DNA of 10,607 bases, taken from assembly GCA_002710265.1 (NCBI GenBank), contig PAJW01000007.1:31055-41661 (forward strand), given 5' to 3'. Of the stretch, positions 1-5,609 are shown one piece after another. The first letter of the stretch is position 1. Every line of letters starts with the position of its first letter. Below the pieces are notes generated by a model. The model had not been told where the DNA came from. It ran no database searches and worked only from the letters and a program-made list of their open reading frames with translations. The translations under genes and the position numbers were made by a program. The DNA comes from Gammaproteobacteria bacterium (GTDB lineage Bacteria > Pseudomonadota > Gammaproteobacteria > Magnimaribacterales > D2472).

Positions 1-915
1 AGTTATTTTGTCTACATTAGCTCCTCCGGCAAAACCAAGGGAATAATTTAATAAATCTGATAAGTCTTCACCCGAAACAATTTCGTAACTTCCAGGACGC
101 TTAACCATCCCAGTAATAGTTATAAACTTACTTGCTGCACCAATAACAATTACATCGCCTGATTCAATTGTTATGTCATTTGTTCTGTCCCCAAAAATTA
201 AAAGATCATACAGATCAAATACAAAACTATCACCGTTAGATCTTAATAATCTAATATCCCTTAAAGATCCAATTTGCTGTATACCTCCAGAATAGGCTAA
301 TGCGTTTGATATTGTTGTAAATGGGTTGACTAAATAAGTTCCCGGATTATTGACAGCACCAACAATAGTAATTTTTTTGGCAGACAGATCCTTTAATGAT
401 AAATCTATCGATACGCCAATATAGGATTGATCAATAAGGTTACGTAATTTATTTTTTATGTCTTGAAAGCTCTCGCCTACAACTGATATTGAACCTAGCT
501 CAGGAAAAAAAACAGTTCCATCAAGCTGTACCTTCATATCAAATATTTGCTCTTTGGACCCTGATAAAACAACACCAATTACATCACCTATCGAAATTTT
601 ATATTCATTTGGAAGTGGCAAATCTCCTGTTGCAATAATAGAGGTAGGAGAAGTGGAGATAAAATTATAGCCAAACTTGCTTGTATCTATGATAGATTTT
701 TCATCTTCTTCAATATTCTTTAAAGTTTCTTCTTTGTTGGATGCATCCTCTTCAACTGGAGTTATTAGATTATTACTATTTAAGGCTTCTTGAGCCATAG
801 CTATCTGATCTGGTGATAGATTCTGAATGACAGATGCATCAATTTCTTGGGCATATCCTTTAGAGCTGGCAAAAACTATTAAAGGCAGCAAAAAAGATAG
901 AAATATTTTTTTCAT
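1..915 (-). CDS. Polysaccharide export (OPX/Wza-like) protein, N-terminal part, 3' end cut by window edge
   Basis: The frame is open from ATG at 915 to the left edge (305 codons, no stop). Residues 1-22 form a signal peptide: two lysines, a hydrophobic stretch, then Gly-Tyr-Ala before Gln, an Ala-X-Ala-like signal peptidase I site. There is no lipobox cysteine, unlike E. coli Wza, which is a lipoprotein. Residues 23-95 are a polar linker. Residues about 100-178 match the polysaccharide export (PES) domain, beginning with Tyr-Lys-Ile-Ser-Ile-Gly-Asp-Val. A first SLBB domain covers about 181-262, including Gly-Ala-Val-Asn-Asn-Pro-Gly-Thr-Tyr, and a second starts near 264 with Gly-Met-Val-Lys-Arg-Pro-Gly-Ser-Tyr. 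The family forms periplasm/outer-membrane channels for capsule or exopolysaccharide. The gene lies 74 bases after pheT with its own candidate promoter. Total length is unknown; the long linker and non-lipoprotein signal suggest a larger multi-SLBB exporter. No clear Shine-Dalgarno precedes the ATG. Confidence 0.9.
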   Translation of the reverse strand, partial: MKKIFLSFLLPLIVFASSKGYAQEIDASVIQNLSPDQIAMAQEALNSNNLITPVEEDASNKEETLKNIEEDEKSIIDTSKFGYNFISTSPTSIIATGDLPLPNEYKISIGDVIGVVLSGSKEQIFDMKVQLDGTVFFPELGSISVVGESFQDIKNKLRNLIDQSYIGVSIDLSLKDLSAKKITIVGAVNNPGTYLVNPFTTISNALAYSGGIQQIGSLRDIRLLRSNGDSFVFDLYDLLIFGDRTNDITIESGDVIVIGAASKFITITGMVKRPGSYEIVSGEDLSDLLNYSLGFAGGANVDKIT

Positions 916-941
916 TTTTTATAACTAAAAATTAAGACACA

Positions 942-971
942 ATTATATACGGTGTTTTATATAAAAGTGAA
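942..971 (-). promoter_or_regulatory. Candidate sigma-70-type promoter for the OPX gene
   Basis: On the minus strand a perfect -10 TATAAT (942-947) lies 18 bases from TTCACT (966-971), which matches the -35 consensus at four of six positions. The -10 is 27 bases upstream of the ATG, giving a leader of about 20 bases. The -10 sits inside a 12-base string (940-951) that recurs exactly in front of the pdxH-like gene. The gap of 916-989 holds no GC-rich terminator, so read-through from pheT is also possible. AT-rich sequence makes chance -10 matches common. Confidence 0.5.
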
Positions 972-989
972 TATATATGTATTTATAAA

Positions 990-2888
990 CTACATTCCTG
1001 GTATTGAAACGCCGTCTAGCTCTAATATGGGCCTCAAAATTTCTTGGACTTTGTTGTTAATTTCTATCTCAGATAAGGTTTTTAAGTGGGATTGGAATAC
1101 AAATCTGTATCCTAATTTTACCGTTTTTGTTTTATCATTTTTATAAAAATCGAAGATAAAAGAATTCTTAATTATGTCATCGGAGCCTTTTTCTAGCATA
1201 GTGATAACTGTATCTACCTTATGTAAGTCATCAATTGAAAATGAGAAGTCTCTTATACTGGATGGATATTCAGAAACAGTTTTATAAGTAACAAAATTTA
1301 TAGCTTTTTGCTTAGTAGTAAGGCTTGAAAAAAAGCTTGTAGGTATATTTTCCAAAGAAATTTCAACATAATAAATTCTATCTTTCTTTTTTGTATCTAA
1401 GCTATTTCTAGAAATTTCGATTATTTCAAATATATCTTCACTAAGATATTTGTTTAGAAGCTTGTCAAGGTATTTATTATCAAGTTTTTTTGAAAAATCA
1501 TTATAATTATTGCCTAATCTTCCACTTACTATTATTCCTAGTTTTTTTTGTTGTTCTATTAATGTTTCTTTTGTATAAATATCGCTAATTTCAAAAAGCT
1601 TGATTGAGTCTTTTTGTCTTCTTTCATTATATAAAAGGTTGTCGATAAGAGAATCTTTTAAAGAGATACGAAAGTTATTTCTATTTGAATCAAGTGGGTT
1701 ATCAATATTTATAGATTTTTTTTCTTTTTTTGAGGTAAATGGAAAATTAATAACTTCACAAAAACCATTTTGAGCAAGAAATGATTCTAGCTTTGCTACC
1801 TTGTCCTCATTTTGATCAGTAAATTTTTTGAGATTAATGGGAGCACTTTTTATATTGTTATACCCCACTACTCTTGCAATTTCTTCAGCAAGATCATTAT
1901 TTGTTTTAATATCGTGTCTGTGAGAGGGTACTTTTATTTCATTTAAAACATCAAAACCGAGGTCTTTAAGGTATCCCAAACATTTATTGCTCTCAACAGA
2001 CGTTCCAAGAACTTGATTTATTTTATTAATATTTAATGGTATTGAAAGGCTTGGAATCTCATCTTCAATAAATGAATTTAATTTTATTGATTTGATTTTT
2101 GCATGATCTTTTACAACCTTTGCAAATCTCCTAAGTACTAATTCATGCGATGAAATATCTACACCTCTTTCAAACTTATGAGCAGCATCTGAAACTAAAT
2201 TATATTTAACAGATTTTCCAATAATGGATTCAGGATTAAAATAGGCGCATTCAACTAATACTTTTTTTGTTTCACAAGAGCAGGCAGTTGATGCTCCGCC
2301 CATTACACCAGCAAGACTTATAATTTCACCATCTATTGTAAATACACAATTGTTATCTTTCAAAACGATCTCAGATTCGAGTAAAGTTTTAAAGGTAGTA
2401 TTACATTCCTTATTTTCAAAAATTAATTTATTTGTGATAGTTTTTCTATCAAAGCAGTGAGTGGGCTGGCCAAGCTCATATGATATGTAATTTGATATAT
2501 CAGTAAAAAAATTTGTTTTTTTATTACCAAGAGTATTAAAGTAATTTTCTAAATAAGGCTTGTAACTATCTGTTACTTCTTCGATTTCAATTTCTAAAAA
2601 AGAAATTTTAGGGCAATCTGATGGTGAAAGATTTTCAAAATCAATTTCGAGATTATCAATATCATCTTTGAAATAATCAATAACTCCAGAATTCCCAAAA
2701 AAAACATTTAGATCTCTTGCTAGGCCAAAAAGAGATAAACAGTCACCCCTGTTAGGAGTAAGTTCCATATCAAATATATCATCATGAATTTCATGTTCGT
2801 GACCTAGTTGAAAAAGCTTTTCAGATAGAATTTCTTTTGACGGTTTCTCACCTAAATGATTTATTAAATCTTGGTATGCTATTTTCAT
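990..2888 (-). CDS. pheT: Phenylalanyl-tRNA synthetase beta subunit lacking the N-terminal tRNA-binding domain
   Basis: Cytoplasmic PheRS is an alpha2-beta2 enzyme that charges tRNA-Phe; the beta subunit carries editing and anticodon-contact domains. This protein has 632 residues against about 795 in E. coli. Residues 1-37 match the start of domain B1, then the sequence jumps to Thr-Pro-Asn-Arg-Gly-Asp-Cys (44-50), so the roughly 110-residue EMAPII/OB-like module normally inserted there is absent. The B3/B4 editing region is present (Gly-Gln-Pro-Thr-His-Cys-Phe-Asp 140-147, Ala-Gly-Val-Met-Gly-Gly 193-198, His-Lys-Phe-Glu-Arg-Gly 237-242). B5 follows (about 281-350, with Pro-Ser-His-Arg-His-Asp-Ile 321-327), then a catalytic-like core, and a C-terminal FDX-ACB domain from about 539 (Tyr-Pro-Ser-Ser-Ile-Arg-Asp-Phe). 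The ATG directly abuts the pheS TAG, implying coupled translation. There is no sign of a frameshift; the missing module looks like a clean deletion. Confidence 0.96.
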   Translation of the reverse strand: MKIAYQDLINHLGEKPSKEILSEKLFQLGHEHEIHDDIFDMELTPNRGDCLSLFGLARDLNVFFGNSGVIDYFKDDIDNLEIDFENLSPSDCPKISFLEIEIEEVTDSYKPYLENYFNTLGNKKTNFFTDISNYISYELGQPTHCFDRKTITNKLIFENKECNTTFKTLLESEIVLKDNNCVFTIDGEIISLAGVMGGASTACSCETKKVLVECAYFNPESIIGKSVKYNLVSDAAHKFERGVDISSHELVLRRFAKVVKDHAKIKSIKLNSFIEDEIPSLSIPLNINKINQVLGTSVESNKCLGYLKDLGFDVLNEIKVPSHRHDIKTNNDLAEEIARVVGYNNIKSAPINLKKFTDQNEDKVAKLESFLAQNGFCEVINFPFTSKKEKKSINIDNPLDSNRNNFRISLKDSLIDNLLYNERRQKDSIKLFEISDIYTKETLIEQQKKLGIIVSGRLGNNYNDFSKKLDNKYLDKLLNKYLSEDIFEIIEISRNSLDTKKKDRIYYVEISLENIPTSFFSSLTTKQKAINFVTYKTVSEYPSSIRDFSFSIDDLHKVDTVITMLEKGSDDIIKNSFIFDFYKNDKTKTVKLGYRFVFQSHLKTLSEIEINNKVQEILRPILELDGVSIPGM

Positions 2889-3614
2889 CTAAATAAATTG
2901 TTTTAAGAAATCTAAATTGGATTTATAGAATTCTCTTATATCATTCACTCCGTATTTCAGCATAGCTATTCTTTCTACTCCTAGACCAAATGCCAAGCCA
3001 CTATAATTATTAGAATTTATATCACAATTTTCTAAAACATTAGGATTTACAACTCCACATCCAAGTATCTCAAGCCACTTACCGCTTTCTGAAAGTATGT
3101 CTACTTCAGCAGAGGGCTCTGTAAATGGAAAATAGGAAGGTCTGAACCTAATTTGTACATTTTCACCAAATAATTCATGAAGAATTTTATGAATAAGATA
3201 TTTCAAATTAGCAAAAGTTACATTCTCATCAATATATATTCCCTCTACTTGGTGAAACATGGGAAGATGTGTTGCATCATCATCTTTTCTATATACCTTG
3301 CCTGCAGAGGTAAATGCCATTGGTGGCTTAGTTTCAAGCATACTTCTTATTTGTACTGGAGAAGTATGCGTTCTTAAAACATTTTTCTTCCCTTCAACAT
3401 AAAAAGTATCGTGCATTTGCCTAGCAGGATGGGATTTTTTAATATTCAACATATCAAAATTATATTCCTCAGTCTCAATTTCAGGTCCATGGACCTCTTT
3501 AAAACCCATTTCAGAAAGGAGCTTTAGAAGGAAATCCTTGGTTTGGTTAATAGGATGAAGGCTCCCAGGCTCATTAAAAATGGCTGGTGGATTTAAATTG
3601 TCTAAATCAGACAT
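2889..3614 (-). CDS. pheS: Phenylalanyl-tRNA synthetase alpha subunit lacking the N-terminal coiled coil
   Basis: This is the catalytic alpha subunit of PheRS, which makes Phe-AMP and transfers Phe to tRNA-Phe. All class II core elements are present: Gly-Ser-Leu-His-Pro (17-21), His-Pro-Ala-Arg (62-65), Thr-His-Thr-Ser-Pro-Val-Gln (82-88), motif 2 (Gly-Lys-Val-Tyr-Arg 105-109 to Phe-His-Gln-Val-Glu-Gly 120-125), the substrate-site stretch Phe-Arg-Pro-Ser-Tyr-Phe-Pro-Phe-Thr-Glu-Pro (157-167), and motif 3 with Gly-Leu-Gly-Val-Glu-Arg (210-215). It is 241 residues long against 327 in E. coli: the first 85 or so, which form the coiled-coil arm that contacts tRNA in bacterial PheRS, are missing. 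An in-frame TAA lies only 12 bases upstream of the ATG, inside the end of rplT, so no longer start is hidden. The gap to rplT is 7 bases, leaving no room for a pheM-type leader or attenuator. No Shine-Dalgarno is evident, so translation is probably coupled to rplT. Confidence 0.97.
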   Translation of the reverse strand: MSDLDNLNPPAIFNEPGSLHPINQTKDFLLKLLSEMGFKEVHGPEIETEEYNFDMLNIKKSHPARQMHDTFYVEGKKNVLRTHTSPVQIRSMLETKPPMAFTSAGKVYRKDDDATHLPMFHQVEGIYIDENVTFANLKYLIHKILHELFGENVQIRFRPSYFPFTEPSAEVDILSESGKWLEILGCGVVNPNVLENCDINSNNYSGLAFGLGVERIAMLKYGVNDIREFYKSNLDFLKQFI

Positions 3615-3621
3615 TGTAAAC

Positions 3622-3969
3622 TTAATTTACAGCTGTTTTAACAATCTTCTCAAATGTTGAAGCATCGTTTATTGCAAGATCTGAAAGGGTCTTTCTATCA
3701 AGCAAAATATTGCTTTTTGATAGACCATTTATAAATGCTGAATAGGATACACCGTGAGCTCTTGAGCCGGCGTTAATACGTGCAATCCATAGTGCTCTAA
3801 ATTCTCTTTTTCTGTTTTTTCTATCTCTAAATGCATATTGAAGAGCTTTTATATTAGACTGCTTTGCGGTCTTATATAGCCTACTTCTGGCTCCATAATG
3901 ACCCTTGGTAGCACTTAAAACCTTCTTGTGTTTAGCTTTTGCTGTTACTGATTTTGTTACTCTTGGCAT
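3622..3969 (-). CDS. rplT: Large-subunit ribosomal protein L20 (bL20)
   Basis: L20 binds 23S rRNA early in 50S assembly and in E. coli represses translation of rpmI-rplT. The protein has 115 residues, near the usual 118, and starts Met-Pro-Arg-Val as in the family. The very basic N-terminal arm contains the [11 protein letters not shown] segment (23-33), and the globular C-terminal part contains Leu-Trp-Ile-Ala-Arg-Ile-Asn-Ala (60-67). The ATG follows the rpmI stop with one intervening base, the tightest junction in the operon besides pheS-pheT, so the two are surely translated together. Confidence 0.98.
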   Translation of the reverse strand: MPRVTKSVTAKAKHKKVLSATKGHYGARSRLYKTAKQSNIKALQYAFRDRKNRKREFRALWIARINAGSRAHGVSYSAFINGLSKSNILLDRKTLSDLAINDASTFEKIVKTAVN

Positions 3970-3970
3970 A

Positions 3971-4165
3971 TTATCTATTTATAAGCTTTGAGGCCATCCT
4001 AAGAACAACGCCTGAAAGTTTATTTAATCCTCTGTTATGTCTTTTTCTTTTTGTAGACTGCTTTGTAAGAATGTGGTTTCTATTGGCGCTTTTGCTTTTT
4101 ACAGACGAACCTGTTTTCTTAAAACGCTTTGCTGCTCCAGAATGTGTTTTTAATTTATACCCCAT
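3971..4165 (-). CDS. rpmI: Large-subunit ribosomal protein L35 (bL35)
   Basis: This small basic protein of the 50S subunit has 64 residues, the usual size. It contains the signature [10 protein letters not shown] (10-19) and His-Ile-Leu-Thr-Lys, followed by a Lys/Arg-rich stretch ending in Arg-Lys-Arg-His. It begins Met-Gly-Tyr-Lys-Leu-Lys-Thr rather than the commoner Met-Pro-Lys-Ile-Lys-Thr. It lies 20 bases after infC with a weak GAG-type ribosome site, and one base before rplT. The infC-rpmI-rplT order is conserved across bacteria. Whether the L20-responsive RNA fold of E. coli is kept cannot be judged by eye. Confidence 0.97.
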   Translation of the reverse strand: MGYKLKTHSGAAKRFKKTGSSVKSKSANRNHILTKQSTKRKRHNRGLNKLSGVVLRMASKLINR

Positions 4166-4185
4166 TTACTTACTCTAAAATTTAG

Positions 4186-4716
4186 TTATTTCTTTTTTAA
4201 AGGTGATAGAACCATTAATAATTGTCTGCCTTCAAGTGATGGCTCTTGGTCTACTTGAGCTATTTCTGCTAGCTCATCCTTAAGTTTTGCTAGAAGCTCA
4301 AGTCCAAGATTACTATTAAGAATCTCCCGACCTCTAAATCGGACGCTTATTTTAGTCTTATCCCCTCCAAGAATAAAGCTTTTTATTTTTTTTAATTTAA
4401 TATTGTAATCACCTATATCAGTTGAAGGCCTAAATTTAATTTCTTTTACAGATGTTCTTTTAACCCTAGCCTTTGAAGATGAGACATTTTTTTTCTTAGC
4501 AAAAATATGTTTGCCATAATCCATAAGCTTACAAACAACTGGTTTCGAATCAGAAGGAGAAACCTGAACCAAATCGAGTGTTGCGGTTCTAGCTGATTCG
4601 AGAGCTTCCTTGAATGGAAAGAGCCCCATTTTTTCTCCATTAGCACCGATTAGCATCACTTCTTCTGCTCTTATTTTTTCGTTAATTGGAGTAATATTTT
4701 TTTTTGAGGAAGCTAT
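4186..4716 (-). CDS. infC: Translation initiation factor IF-3, probable AUA start
   Basis: IF-3 binds the 30S subunit, prevents premature joining of 50S and rejects non-canonical start codons. The N-domain opens with Ile-Asn-Glu-Lys-Ile-Arg-Ala-Glu-Glu-Val, the family pattern, and includes the Met-Asp-Tyr-Gly-Lys motif. The C-domain has Val-Lys-Glu-Ile-Lys-Phe-Arg-Pro and Val-Arg-Phe-Arg-Gly-Arg-Glu. The first canonical start codon is GTG at 4659, which would delete the conserved opening. Upstream of it the frame is open to a TAA at 4732-4734 and holds only AUA or AUU candidates. AUA at 4714-4716 is preferred, six bases from a UAGGU; it gives 176 residues against 180 in E. coli. AUU at 4720-4722 sits directly on the Shine-Dalgarno and is less likely. 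E. coli infC starts with AUU and uses it for autoregulation, so an unusual codon fits the gene. It is the first gene of the operon; thrS is not upstream. Confidence 0.93.
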   Translation of the reverse strand: MASSKKNITPINEKIRAEEVMLIGANGEKMGLFPFKEALESARTATLDLVQVSPSDSKPVVCKLMDYGKHIFAKKKNVSSSKARVKRTSVKEIKFRPSTDIGDYNIKLKKIKSFILGGDKTKISVRFRGREILNSNLGLELLAKLKDELAEIAQVDQEPSLEGRQLLMVLSPLKKK

Positions 4717-4722
4717 GAGAAT

Positions 4723-4727
4723 ACCTA
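4723..4727 (-). promoter_or_regulatory. Shine-Dalgarno-like site that decides the infC start
   Basis: The minus strand reads UAGGU ending six bases before AUA (4714-4716). The following bases begin AUUC, so the string AGGTATTC is shared with the glycosyltransferase start region. The match to anti-Shine-Dalgarno is moderate (four to five bases). Confidence 0.5.
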
Positions 4728-4741
4728 CGAATTAGAGAAAG

Positions 4742-4771
4742 ATAAAATGTATAACATTAAAGGATTGACAA
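4742..4771 (-). promoter_or_regulatory. Candidate promoter of the infC operon
   Basis: On the minus strand TTGTCA (4766-4771, five of six to the -35 consensus) is followed after 18 bases by TTTTAT (4742-4747, four of six to the -10). It lies in the 136-base gap between pdxH and infC, giving a leader of about 20 bases. The rest of that gap (4772-4852) is AT-rich with no clear hairpin or other site. A promoter is expected here because pdxH is a different functional unit; the exact boxes are a guess. Confidence 0.45.
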
Positions 4772-4852
4772 GAAGTATATTTCTAAATATTTTAATTGAT
4801 TAACTATCATTTAGTGACTGAATTTTATACTAAAAATTATATTTGGCAATAT

Positions 4853-5449
4853 TTATGGCTGAAGAAATGACTGTTTCCATACATCGTCAATTTTATCAAA
4901 AACCTCTCTTTTATTTATTCTTGATTCATGGCCTTCCCAAAATTCAAAATAGTAAGGGGTAAATGAAAAACCGCCCCAATATTCAGGACATTTTTTCAAG
5001 TCATCATTTTTTAGAGATTTATTATAATTTTCTTTAACTTCTTTGTAAGAATCTATTAGTTTTGATTGGTTAGATGAAATAGCCAACGCATTTTTTTCTT
5101 CTGATCTATCAAAAAAATATTTTTGATTATAATCATAATGAGTTTTTTTTATCTTAGCCTTCATTCTTATCTGAACATTAATACTAGACCAGTAAAATAA
5201 TGCAGTTATCTGGTTGTGAGAATTAAAAGAGGTTGCTTTTGGAGAGTTATAATTACTAAAAAATATAAATTCATCATTAGTAATAAATTTAAGATTTACA
5301 TATCTACAATCAACCTCATTTACCTCTTTGTTATAAGAAGAAATTGAGATGGCTTCAATACATGTTTGACCTGCATCATCAGCTTCATCATATTTCGTTT
5401 TAAAAAGCAGATAAGGTTTTTCTTGATTTAAGTTATTAAATTGAATCAT
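4853..5449 (-). CDS. pdxH: Pyridoxine/pyridoxamine 5'-phosphate oxidase-like protein, divergent
   Basis: PNPOx is a cytoplasmic FMN enzyme that oxidises PNP or PMP to pyridoxal 5'-phosphate. The family layout is recognisable over 198 residues (E. coli 218): the split-barrel strand with Arg49 (Cys-Arg-Tyr-Val-Asn-Leu-Lys), Phe-Phe-Ser-Asn-Tyr-Asn-Ser-Pro-Lys (63-71), Ala-Leu-Phe-Tyr-Trp-Ser (83-88), Gln93 before Ile-Arg, Tyr-Trp-Gly-Gly-Phe (157-161), Phe-Glu-Phe-Trp-Glu-Gly (168-173), and a C-terminal Trp ending in Leu-Gln-Pro. The usual Arg-Leu-His-Asp-Arg segment near the C terminus is here Arg-Ile-Asn-Lys-Arg (177-181), so the position of the E. coli active-site His199 is Asn179, while the Arg197 equivalent is kept. 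The gene stands alone between a terminator and the infC promoter. PdxH is the best call; a PNPOx-family enzyme with another substrate is possible because of the divergence. Confidence 0.8.
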   Translation of the reverse strand: MIQFNNLNQEKPYLLFKTKYDEADDAGQTCIEAISISSYNKEVNEVDCRYVNLKFITNDEFIFFSNYNSPKATSFNSHNQITALFYWSSINVQIRMKAKIKKTHYDYNQKYFFDRSEEKNALAISSNQSKLIDSYKEVKENYNKSLKNDDLKKCPEYWGGFSFTPYYFEFWEGHESRINKREVFDKIDDVWKQSFLQP

Positions 5450-5468
5450 TGAGATAGTTCTTAAACGT

Positions 5469-5480
5469 CAATTATATACG
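5469..5480 (-). promoter_or_regulatory. Candidate -10 region of the pdxH-like gene
   Basis: On the minus strand a perfect TATAAT (5471-5476) lies 22 bases before the ATG, giving a very short leader of about 15 bases without a Shine-Dalgarno. The surrounding 12 bases are identical to those at 940-951 before the OPX gene. The -35 region, 17 bases upstream, is poor (TTCTCG). Confidence 0.45.
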
Positions 5481-5519
5481 TCTTTTTAACAATCGAGAAC
5501 TTTAAAAAAACCTATAAAC

Positions 5520-5546
5520 AAAAAAAGCTGCATAATGCAGCTTTTT
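5520..5546 (-). terminator. Rho-independent terminator after the polysaccharide gene block
   Basis: A perfect inverted repeat has an 11-base stem (5522-5532 paired with 5536-5546) built on AGCTGCA/TGCAGCT, with a three-base loop. On the minus strand it is followed by a run of seven T (5520-5526, partly within the stem) and then GTTTAT. It lies about 65 bases past the glycosyltransferase stop and about 70 bases before pdxH, so it separates the two units. On the plus strand the T run is also present but shorter; no plus-strand gene needs it. Confidence 0.85.
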
Positions 5547-5556
5547 CATATCTATT

Positions 5557-5571
5557 ATTCTTTTAAAGAAT
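5557..5571. repeat. Short perfect inverted repeat next to the terminator
   Basis: ATTCTTT and AAAGAAT flank a single T in the gap between the glycosyltransferase stop and the terminator hairpin. At 7+1+7 bases and only AT-rich pairs it could be an operator-like palindrome or chance. No function is assigned. Confidence 0.3.
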
Positions 5572-5609
5572 TGATATCCGAATTTATATTTTTAAAATTA
5601 ATTATTTAA

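Noticed and set aside
916..989. Terminator after pheT
   Set aside because: The gap contains only weak AT-only pairings and no stable stem followed by a T run on the minus strand.
952..1146. Plus-strand open frame of 64 codons
   Set aside because: It runs across the end of pheT and the gap after it. It resembles no family, and the opposite strand is a clear pheT C-terminal domain.
3615..3621. pheM leader peptide and attenuator before pheS
   Set aside because: Only seven bases separate rplT and pheS, leaving no room for a leader gene or hairpin pair.
3939..4178. Plus-strand open frame of 79 codons with hydrophobic, Leu-rich translation
   Set aside because: It is the reverse complement of the Lys/Arg-rich rpmI gene, which always yields Leu/Phe-rich shadow frames.
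4697..4705. Run of nine A (minus strand) at the start of infC as a possible frameshift or slippage site explaining the missing start codon
   Set aside because: The frame continues correctly through the run into the conserved IF-3 N-terminus, and the upstream open stretch has a plausible AUA start with a ribosome site, so no shift is needed.
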